A stretch of 15,632 nucleotides of DNA, taken from assembly GCA_016929205.1 (NCBI GenBank), contig JAFGJF010000523.1, forward strand, positions 1 through 15,632, read 5' to 3'. The DNA is from Anaerolineae bacterium. Its GTDB lineage: Bacteria > Chloroflexota > Anaerolineae > JAFGEY01. Positions 9,927 through 15,632 of this stretch are shown piece by piece. The notes under the pieces were generated by a model, which did no database searches, had not been told where the DNA came from, and saw nothing but the letters and a program-made list of their open reading frames with translations. The first letter of the stretch is position 1. Every line of letters begins with the position of its first letter. Made by a program: the position numbers and the translations under genes.

Positions 9927-10661
9927 ATGGATTACGAAAGATTGGCGCAAGAGATCGCGGTGTGGATGTATAGCCGGCTGGAATTGGCCGCAGCAAAGGG
10001 CTTTGTTGTCGGCCTGAGTGGGGGCATCGATTCGGCGGTGACGGCCGGGTTGTGCAGGCGCGCGGCTGGCGACGACGTGTTAGGTATATGGATGCCCTGT
10101 CACAGTGTGCCTGAGGACGAGATGTTTGCACGGATGACAGCAGATGCGCTGGGGATCGGTTTACTAACGGTGGATCTGAGCCCGGTCTATGATGCTTTTT
10201 CGGTTGCTTTGCCCGAGGGAAGCGGTATGGCAAGTGCCAACTTGAAACCGCGCCTGCGAATGAGTACGGTGTACTATGTGGCGCAGTCGCGCAATTACCT
10301 GGTCGCCGGAACCGGGAACAAGCCCGAGTTGATGGTGGGTTACTTTACAAAATATGGTGATGGTGGGGTTGACATCGAGCCGTTGGGCCAATTGTACAAG
10401 CGCGAGGTGCGTGGATTGGGCCAGGTGCTGGGCGTACCACAGCCGGTTATCGATCGCGCGCCATCACCGGGGCTGTGGCCAGGCCAGACCGACGAGGGCG
10501 AAATGGGGATCACCTATAACGAGATCGATACCATTCTGGCTGCCTGGGAGGCAAACGAGCGTCCCGATTTGCCGGTAGATCGGATCGACAAGGTCAAGGG
10601 GATGGTCGCCCGTTCGGCGCACAAGCGCGAGATGCCGCCGTCGTTTCCGGTCAAGAGATAA
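9927..10661 (+). CDS. nadE: Ammonia-dependent NAD+ synthetase
   Basis: The last step of NAD synthesis: nicotinate adenine dinucleotide plus ATP and NH3 gives NAD+. The product is 244 residues from ATG 9927. The PP-loop is VGLSGGIDSAV (28-38). The other NadE blocks are MPCHS (56-60), GTGNKPELMVGYFTKYGDG (128-146), PLGQLYK (152-158), SPGLWPGQTDEGEMG (180-194) and the C-terminal HKREMPPSF (232-240). There is no N-terminal glutaminase domain, so free ammonia is the expected nitrogen source. The length is close to the short NadE class. It follows crcB by 22 nt and is probably on the transcript that starts near 8717, together with the nicotinamidase-like gene. Confidence 0.95.
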   Translation: MDYERLAQEIAVWMYSRLELAAAKGFVVGLSGGIDSAVTAGLCRRAAGDDVLGIWMPCHSVPEDEMFARMTADALGIGLLTVDLSPVYDAFSVALPEGSGMASANLKPRLRMSTVYYVAQSRNYLVAGTGNKPELMVGYFTKYGDGGVDIEPLGQLYKREVRGLGQVLGVPQPVIDRAPSPGLWPGQTDEGEMGITYNEIDTILAAWEANERPDLPVDRIDKVKGMVARSAHKREMPPSFPVKR

Positions 10662-10709
10662 AACATCGGGCGGTGAACTTTCCGCACGTCAAACATTATG
10701 CATGGAGGA

Positions 10710-10737
10710 TGACGGGTGACGCCTGACGCTTGACGTT
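10710..10737 (+). repeat. Four tandem heptamers TGACGNN
   Basis: TGACGGG, TGACGCC, TGACGCT and TGACGTT lie head to tail at 10710, 10717, 10724 and 10731, in the 109-nt gap between nadE and the CMD protein. The five-base core is invariant in all four copies and the last two bases vary. It resembles the short tandemly repeated heptamers described in intergenic DNA of some bacteria. CGTCAA upstream (10687-10692) can pair with TTGACG (10730-10735). Confidence 0.75.
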
Positions 10738-10770
10738 TTGGCGTAACAAGTGTGGTGCGAGGAGACGATT

Positions 10771-11139
10771 GTGAATCATATCGAGCAATTTGAGGCATAT
10801 CGAAAGAAAATGAACGAAAAGATCCTTGATGTGGGACACCTCGGCATCAAGCGTTTTTTCAATCTGGATACGATGTGTTACAAGGATGGCGCACTCGATG
10901 CCCGAACCAAAGAGTTGTTGGGGCTGGTCGCCAGTTGTGTGCTGCGCTGTGACGATTGCATCGACTATCACCTGATCCAGTGCGTCAGTCTCGGTTTTGA
11001 CGATCAAGAGTTATACGAGGCGCTGAACGTCGCTCTGGTTGTCGGCGGCAGCATCTTTATTCCCCACATGCGTCATGCGTTTGAGACGATCGAGACGCTG
11101 CGCGAGATGGAGGCGGCAGGCGAACTGCCCGAGATGTAA
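10771..11139 (+). CDS. AhpD/carboxymuconolactone-decarboxylase-like protein
   Basis: 122 residues from GTG 10771, which has GAGGAG at 10758-10763; an in-frame GTG at 10750 would include that site and is less likely. All-alpha small protein with the AhpD-type redox signature RCDDCIDYHL (Cys60, Cys63, His67), followed by the typical helix pair with an EALNVALVVGG-like segment (83-93). Members act as alkylhydroperoxidases or thiol peroxidase partners, or as decarboxylases; the CxxC-x3-H favours a redox role. An N-terminal extension of about 30 residues precedes the core. The gene is separated from nadE by the heptamer repeat region. Its stop is only 3 nt from the convergent permease stop. Confidence 0.82.
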   Translation: MNHIEQFEAYRKKMNEKILDVGHLGIKRFFNLDTMCYKDGALDARTKELLGLVASCVLRCDDCIDYHLIQCVSLGFDDQELYEALNVALVVGGSIFIPHMRHAFETIETLREMEAAGELPEM

Positions 11140-11142
11140 TCC

Positions 11143-11961
11143 CTACCCTCCCTGGGCTTCGTATCGAACCAGGCCGCGTTGCCAGAGTAGTCTGGAGACG
11201 ATGACCATGGCCACGATCCACAGCATTTCCCAGCCAAGCATACACCACGCTGCAGTGCGGGAGTACTGCTCCAAATAGATCGCCCCCGGCACAGAGAGAA
11301 TGAACTGAAAGGGCAGCGCCGCCCCGATCGTCCTGGCAAAGGCGGGCATCAACGACACCGGGATCAATCTGCCGGAAAACAGGCCGCTGATGGCGACAAC
11401 GAGATCGCGTACGCCAAAGATGGTCTCGGTCCAAAACGCCAGCGAGGCGATCATGAATTGTTCCAGAAACTTGATCACGATCCCGCCGGCGGCAGAAACC
11501 AGGAACAGGCCCCACAACATGGGATCGGCCTGGACGGGTAGGCGCAGCACCAGGCACGCTACCACAAACATGGCAATACGTAACAGCGTATGCACGCCGA
11601 TTTCGCCGAATTCGGCGCACAGTATGCTCAATTGATAGTCCAGCGGTCGGGCCAGGAACACGTCGAGTCTGCCCTTGTAGATGTCCTGCCAGACGCGATA
11701 GTTGATCGTGCCCGCAGACCACGTGGCGCGTGCGATATTGTGCACCAACAACTGGTAAGCGACCATTTCGTCCAGATCAAAGTTGCCCAACGTGCCAACG
11801 TAGCTATAGATCACGTGCCACACCAGGACAATGACCACCGTCTCGATCGGCAGCATGGCCAGGCCGCCGAAAAAATCTAACGTATATTCCTTGAGCGTCG
11901 CCAGGTGCACCAAGCCAAATGCATAATACTTTTTCAAGGACCCAAGTCTGATCGTCGTCAT
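11143..11961 (-). CDS. ABC-2 type permease (ABC2_membrane_6/DUF990-like), distal subunit
   Basis: 272 residues with about six membrane segments. After the second helix it has WQDIYKGRLDVFLARPLDYQ (91-110), the family's conserved cytoplasmic G-x-L-D-x-x-L-x-R-P motif. It is the second of two related permeases that presumably form a heterodimer with the ATPase encoded upstream. The ATG at 11961 is 3 nt after the stop of the upstream permease, and its GGAGG lies inside that gene's last codons, so translation is coupled. It ends 3 nt from the convergent CMD gene. The exported substrate is unknown. Confidence 0.86.
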   Translation of the reverse strand: MTTIRLGSLKKYYAFGLVHLATLKEYTLDFFGGLAMLPIETVVIVLVWHVIYSYVGTLGNFDLDEMVAYQLLVHNIARATWSAGTINYRVWQDIYKGRLDVFLARPLDYQLSILCAEFGEIGVHTLLRIAMFVVACLVLRLPVQADPMLWGLFLVSAAGGIVIKFLEQFMIASLAFWTETIFGVRDLVVAISGLFSGRLIPVSLMPAFARTIGAALPFQFILSVPGAIYLEQYSRTAAWCMLGWEMLWIVAMVIVSRLLWQRGLVRYEAQGG

Positions 11962-11964
11962 CTG

Positions 11965-12813
11965 TCATCCTCCAAATGCCTCGTACCTGGCGAGGGCTCT
12001 TTGCGCCGTAAACCCAAAGACCAGTCCCCAACAGACGCCAAGCAGTACTGCGACGGAAAACGTGCGCGCCAGGTTGACCGGTTTGCCCAGGAAAATCATC
12101 GTTGGATAAGTGGCCATCAGCGCGACCGGTACAAACCAGGTGAGCAGCAGTTTGACCGTGTTGGGAAAGAGGTCGATCGGGTAATTCCGGAAACGCTGCC
12201 CGAGGTTGATAAAAAAGCCGATCGTCTGTACCTTGCCCGTCCAGAACGAGAGCAGGGCGACGGTCCCATTGACAAAGACCCAGATCAGGGTGCTGAGTGC
12301 GAGCAATATGGTGGCAAGCGCACTTTGCCAGACCGTGACGCGCAGGCGGAAATACAGGATACAGCCGGCAAGGGCCGCGAGGTTGATCAGGATTTCACGC
12401 AAAAATGCGATCACGTGCATTGACTCGAAGCCGAGGGCAAAGATGGGGTTGACCGGCCGGCACAGGTATTTGTCCAATTCGCCATTGCGCACCCTTTCGG
12501 GCAAAAACCGAAACAGCCCAATAAAGGGGATGCTCAATCTCGATTGTAGACCGAGGACAAAGTTGAATACGAGCAGTTCTCCGGCTGTCCACGAGCCGAG
12601 CGCCCGCGTTTCGCCGGCAATGGCCTGCCAAAAGACGATCAACAGGGCGTTCGAGACGATAAAGTGAATTACGTCCAGGAGGAAATTGGTCCGGAACTCG
12701 GTTTCGATCTTGAGTCCGACGCACACCATGCGCCACAACAAACGAGGTAGCTTGGTGAGTGGGTGGGCTTTTACCGTTTTATGTTTGGGACTGCAATTGG
12801 ATTTTTCCCTCAT
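11965..12813 (-). CDS. ABC-2 type permease (ABC2_membrane_6/DUF990-like), proximal subunit
   Basis: 282 residues from ATG 12813, with about six hydrophobic helices. The family pattern is ERVRNGELDKYLCRPVNP (106-123), matching the motif in its partner. The N-terminal RLLWRMVCVGLKIETEFRTNFLLD is the usual amphipathic entry to helix 1. A longer reading from 12867 exists, but GGGAG just before 12813 supports the shorter start. The gene overlaps the ATPase by 35 nt. A still shorter start at 12729 lacks a good ribosome-binding site. The product probably pairs with the next permease as a heterodimeric exporter. Confidence 0.86.
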   Translation of the reverse strand: MREKSNCSPKHKTVKAHPLTKLPRLLWRMVCVGLKIETEFRTNFLLDVIHFIVSNALLIVFWQAIAGETRALGSWTAGELLVFNFVLGLQSRLSIPFIGLFRFLPERVRNGELDKYLCRPVNPIFALGFESMHVIAFLREILINLAALAGCILYFRLRVTVWQSALATILLALSTLIWVFVNGTVALLSFWTGKVQTIGFFINLGQRFRNYPIDLFPNTVKLLLTWFVPVALMATYPTMIFLGKPVNLARTFSVAVLLGVCWGLVFGFTAQRALARYEAFGG

Positions 12814-13792
12814 AGATGTCTCCCAGGACGTTTTCCAGGTCGGGACGCCGCACCCCGATGTGCTCAATAGGCAGCCGGCGGCTCAAGCGTTGGGTTAACT
12901 CGCCCAGGTGTTCGTTAGCGGCTTTGATCGTGTAGCTGTTCTGTCCCGCTTCCAGCCATGGCAGTCCCATCGCTGCTTCCCGCAGCAGCGATGGGACGAT
13001 CGCTTCCTTGGTTTCAAATTCGATCACCTGGTATTGGCATAGCGCTTCCAGCGCGCCGATCGAGCCGTCGTAAATCAGTTTTCCCTTGTCGATCAAGATT
13101 ACACGGCTGCATAGCTGGACGACCTCGGGGATGTTGTGGGTGGTCAGGAAAATGGTCACCCCTTCCAGTTTGTTGATCGACTGGATGAATTCGAGCATTT
13201 TGCGTTTCGAGAGCAGGTCGAGGCCGATCGTCGGCTCGTCCATAAAGACTACCTGGGGCCGGTGCAGCAGTGAGGAGACGATCTCGGCGCGCATGCGCTG
13301 TCCCAGCGAGAGCTTGCGCACCGGGACGTGCAGCAGCTCGTTTATGTCCAACATTTCGCTGAATTGCACGATGCGCTCGTCGAAAGCCCGATCATCCAGT
13401 TCGTAAATATCTTTGTACAGGCGCAGCGATTCAATGACCGGCACGTCCCACACCAACATCGACTTTTGCCCCATCACCAGGCCGATGTGATAGGTATAAG
13501 CGTAGCGCTGCTTGTGGGGGACGTATCCGGCTACAGAGGCATGTCCTGACGTGGGAGTCAGGATCCCGGTCAGCATTTTGACGGTCGTCGTCTTGCCCGC
13601 GCCGTTGGGACCAAGAAAGGCCACGGCCTCGCCCGGTTCGACGGAAAAGGAAATGGCGTCGACCGCTAGCACCGGTTGCCACTCGCGAACAAAGGCTTGT
13701 TTGAATTTCTGCCACGGCGATGTCGGCCTGGCGGCGGGAGATGGTATGCGATAACGCTTGGTCAGTGCTTTGACCTCGATAATGGGAGACAT
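12779..13792 (-). CDS. ABC transporter ATP-binding protein
   Basis: 337 residues with all ABC ATPase elements: Walker A GPNGAGKT (61-68), Q-loop Gln109, signature LSLGQ (161-165), Walker B VVFMDE (181-186, catalytic Glu186), D-loop and H-loop His219. A variable insert of about 25 residues between strands 1 and 2 (18-42) and a C-terminal domain of about 80 residues are typical of the ATPases that accompany ABC2_membrane_6 permeases (YhcG- or DrrA-like exporters). The ATG at 13792 has AGGAGG (13797-13802). It is the first gene of the three-gene exporter operon and is divergent from the SARP gene. No substrate can be named; drug, peptide or lipid export are all possible. Confidence 0.93.
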   Translation of the reverse strand: MSPIIEVKALTKRYRIPSPAARPTSPWQKFKQAFVREWQPVLAVDAISFSVEPGEAVAFLGPNGAGKTTTVKMLTGILTPTSGHASVAGYVPHKQRYAYTYHIGLVMGQKSMLVWDVPVIESLRLYKDIYELDDRAFDERIVQFSEMLDINELLHVPVRKLSLGQRMRAEIVSSLLHRPQVVFMDEPTIGLDLLSKRKMLEFIQSINKLEGVTIFLTTHNIPEVVQLCSRVILIDKGKLIYDGSIGALEALCQYQVIEFETKEAIVPSLLREAAMGLPWLEAGQNSYTIKAANEHLGELTQRLSRRLPIEHIGVRRPDLENVLGDIYEGKIQLQSQT

Positions 13793-13810
13793 ATGACCTC
13801 CTAAAAGAGT

Positions 13811-13837
13811 ACAGGATTAACAGGATTTTTCGTCCTG
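13811..13837 (+). repeat. Short direct repeat with small hairpin in the exporter/SARP gap
   Basis: ACAGGATTA (13811-13819) is followed at once by ACAGGATTT (13820-13828). The second copy can form a hairpin with TCCTG (CAGGA 13821-13825, TCCTG 13833-13837). It lies just ahead of the exporter ribosome-binding site, in its leader. It may be an intergenic repeat element, but two copies do not prove that. Confidence 0.4.
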
Positions 13838-13864
13838 GAGTTTGTGCAGGTGTTGATTCGGTTT

Positions 13865-13886
13865 ATCTGGTTTCAGTTTACCAGAT
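13865..13886. promoter_or_regulatory. Inverted repeat, candidate operator between exporter and SARP genes
   Basis: Perfect 7-bp arms ATCTGGT (13865-13871) and ACCAGAT (13880-13886) with an 8-nt centre. It lies about 45 bp upstream of the SARP -35 box and 72 bp from the exporter start, so one regulator could act on both directions. Confidence 0.5.
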
Positions 13887-13930
13887 GACCGTTGCGGAAT
13901 CGTTGCGAAAAGCGTAGCGGGTGGACTAAA

Positions 13931-13959
13931 TTGCCTGTTTAGGCCGGTCACGATATAAT
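13931..13959 (+). promoter_or_regulatory. Sigma-70-like promoter of the SARP regulator
   Basis: TTGCCT (13931-13936), 17 nt, then a perfect TATAAT (13954-13959). The expected start is near 13966, with a leader of about 65 nt ending in AGGAGG. The same intergenic stretch (13793-14031) shows no obvious -35/-10 pair for the exporter on the other strand. Confidence 0.8.
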
Positions 13960-14019
13960 CTCAACAGTCGCCCCGAGACAGGGTGGGGTGCGTTTTAAAC
14001 CAGAAAACGAGTTAGGCCC

Positions 14020-14025
14020 AGGAGG
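14020..14025 (+). promoter_or_regulatory. Ribosome-binding site deciding the SARP TTG start
   Basis: AGGAGG, 6 nt before the TTG at 14032. No ATG or GTG in the right frame lies nearby, and the resulting N terminus matches the family. Confidence 0.75.
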
Positions 14026-14031
14026 TGCTGC

Positions 14032-15632
14032 TTGCTCAAGCTGTTTTTGCTTGGTGCGCCGCGCGTCGAGCGTGACGGGATACAAGTCTCGTTCGATCGC
14101 CGCAAAGCCATGGCGCTGCTCGCTTATCTGGCGGTTACCGGGCAGCCTCACCGCCGTGATGTCTTGGCTGCGCTGTTGTGGCCAGCGTTCGACCAATCTC
14201 GCGCTCGCACTGCGCTGCGTCGCACGGTGTTCGCGCTCAAGCAGGGCATTGGCGAGGTATGCCTGGACGCGGATCGGGAGATGGTACACCTGGTGCCAGG
14301 GGTAAGTTTGTGGACAGATGTTGGCCATTTTCGCGATCTTGTTGCGAGTTGCCGCGGACACGATCACCGGGCGGATGAGTTGTGTTCGGCCTGTCTCGAC
14401 GTTTTGTCCGAGGCCGCTGTCCTGTGTGGCGGCGGCTTTATGGCCGGGTTCTCGTTGCGCGACAGCGAGGGGTTTGACGACTGGCAGCGCGACCAGGGCG
14501 AGGTATGGCACCGGGAACTAATCGCCGTCCTGGACAAACTGGCGCGGGGATATGGCTCGCAGCACGAGTACGCGTTGGGCATCGCTTGTGCGCAGCGTTG
14601 GCTGTCGATCGATCCCCTGGACGAGTTGGCCCACTGCCGTTTGATGCAGTTGTACTCCCAGAGCAATCAGCGTGCGAGCGCATTGCAGCAGTATCAGATG
14701 TGCAGAGACATGCTCGAACGCGAATTTGGCGTCTCGCCGTCGGATGAAACGAACCAGGTCTACCGGGGGATTTATGCGCATCACGGCTCGCCCGTGGAGA
14801 CACCCATTCCCCGATCTTTGGGGCTGCCCGCGCAGGCTACGCCATTTATTGGCCGTAAGGATGAATTGGATGAGATCTCACGTCAGCTTGCTAATCCGGA
14901 ATGCCGGCTGTTGACGCTGGTCGGCCCCGGTGGCATTGGCAAAACGCGTCTCGCCCTGCAGGCGGCAGCCGATGCAGCCCATCAGTTTATGCATGGCGTC
15001 CATTTCGTTCCCCTGGCATCCATCCCATCCGTTGACCTGGTGATCCCGGCTATTGCTGAGCGGTTCGACCCTATCTCGGGCGAGTTGCGCGGGCAAAACC
15101 GGTCATTGCAAAATGCCGGCAATGGCGTCGATCTGACGCTCAAAGAGCAGCTCTGGGATTATCTGTGGGCCAAAGAGATGCTGCTCGTCCTCGACAATGT
15201 CGAGCACCTGATCGGCGCCGTCGATCTGTTGGGCGAGATGCTCTCTGCCGCGCCCGGGCTTAAACTTGTGGTCACTTCGCGCCAGCGCCTGAATATACAG
15301 GGCGAATGGCTCTTTGAGGTGCAAGGTATGTCCGTCCCTGGGGAGGAGCAGGCGTGCGCCCAAGTGGCCTCTTTTGACGCTGTGCGCCTGTTCCTGTCTG
15401 CCGCGCGCAGGGTCGCGCCCCGGTTCCCCGCCGAGCCGCGCGATCTGGCTCGCATCTGCCGTTCATTGGACGGTGTGCCGCTGGCGATCGAGCTGGCCGC
15501 TACCTGGGCGCGGGCCTGGTCTTGCGCCGAGATCGCGCAGGCGGCGAATAGTTCTACCTTGGATCTGCCGTCTACGTCGCTGCGCGGCGTGCCGGAGCGT
15601 CACCGCAGCATGCGCGCCGTGTTCGAGCATTC
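14032..15632 (+). CDS. SARP-type regulator: winged helix, BTAD and NB-ARC ATPase (C-terminus outside window)
   Basis: The first 533 codons are visible; the gene runs off the end. Residues 1-95 are an OmpR/SARP-like DNA-binding domain beginning LKLFLLGAPRVERDG, with RRKAMALLAYLAV (23-35) and the ALLW.....ARTALRRTVFALK segment (48-70). The bacterial transcriptional activator domain (BTAD) spans about 96-248, with ARGYGSQHEYALGIACAQRWL (171-191) and Y-x-M-C-R-D-M-L-E-R-E-F-G-V-S-P-S (221-237). An NB-ARC/STAND ATPase follows: FIGRKDEL (272-279), Walker A GPGGIGKT (298-305), Walker B MLLVLDN (383-389), TSR (415-417) and GVPLAIELAA (481-490). A TPR-like sensor normally comes next and would lie beyond the window. 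TTG start chosen from AGGAGG at 14020. Divergent from the ABC exporter. Confidence 0.92.
   Translation, partial: MLKLFLLGAPRVERDGIQVSFDRRKAMALLAYLAVTGQPHRRDVLAALLWPAFDQSRARTALRRTVFALKQGIGEVCLDADREMVHLVPGVSLWTDVGHFRDLVASCRGHDHRADELCSACLDVLSEAAVLCGGGFMAGFSLRDSEGFDDWQRDQGEVWHRELIAVLDKLARGYGSQHEYALGIACAQRWLSIDPLDELAHCRLMQLYSQSNQRASALQQYQMCRDMLEREFGVSPSDETNQVYRGIYAHHGSPVETPIPRSLGLPAQATPFIGRKDELDEISRQLANPECRLLTLVGPGGIGKTRLALQAAADAAHQFMHGVHFVPLASIPSVDLVIPAIAERFDPISGELRGQNRSLQNAGNGVDLTLKEQLWDYLWAKEMLLVLDNVEHLIGAVDLLGEMLSAAPGLKLVVTSRQRLNIQGEWLFEVQGMSVPGEEQACAQVASFDAVRLFLSAARRVAPRFPAEPRDLARICRSLDGVPLAIELAATWARAWSCAEIAQAANSSTLDLPSTSLRGVPERHRSMRAVFEH

Noticed and set aside
12814..12867. Longer proximal permease starting at 12867
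   Set aside because: It would lengthen the overlap with the ATPase to 89 nt and add 18 residues unlike the family. GGGAG supports ATG 12813.

Overview
The window looks like a chromosomal segment of an uncultured or little-studied Chloroflexota bacterium, probably Anaerolineae-like. This is an inference from gene style: a PknB-type kinase fused to TPRs and a substrate-binding domain, a SARP/BTAD-NB-ARC regulator, an exported beta-helix protein, TrmFO, and paired ABC2_membrane_6 permeases. The DNA is moderately GC-rich and densely packed. I see no tRNA, rRNA, CRISPR array, insertion sequence or phage gene.

Layout. (1) Bases 1-8572, minus strand, read from high to low coordinates: trmFO, a YwaF/TMEM164-like membrane protein, a YhaM-type HD exoribonuclease, a 1119-residue receptor-like Ser/Thr kinase, an SGSH-like sulfatase, and the start of a secreted beta-helix protein that leaves the window. 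The first three genes are tightly coupled (a 29-nt overlap, then a 1-nt gap). After a 130-nt gap the kinase and sulfatase are 28 nt apart. (2) Bases 8573-8757 form a divergent control region with a near-consensus sigma-70 promoter and a palindrome at its predicted start site. (3) Bases 8758-11139, plus strand: a nicotinamidase-like hydrolase, the fluoride channel gene crcB, ammonia-dependent NAD synthetase nadE and a small AhpD/CMD-like protein. (4) Bases 11143-13792, minus strand: an ABC exporter (ATPase, permease, permease). (5) Bases 13793-14031 form a second divergent control region with an inverted repeat and a TTGCCT-17-TATAAT promoter. It drives a SARP-family regulator that leaves the window at 15632.

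How the genes may work together. The nicotinamidase-like enzyme and NadE are two steps of nicotinamide salvage and probably share a transcript with crcB. The exporter and the divergent SARP regulator may form a regulator/transporter pair. The most unusual object is the kinase. It has a cytoplasmic PknB-type domain, one membrane helix, about nine or ten TPRs and a complete BMP/PnrA-type (nucleoside-binding family) ligand-binding domain. It has the architecture of a one-protein receptor kinase, and it sits directly upstream of a sulfatase with no signal peptide.

Several starts are non-ATG and are chosen here from ribosome-binding sites: GTG for the sulfatase, trmFO and the CMD protein; TTG for crcB and the SARP gene.
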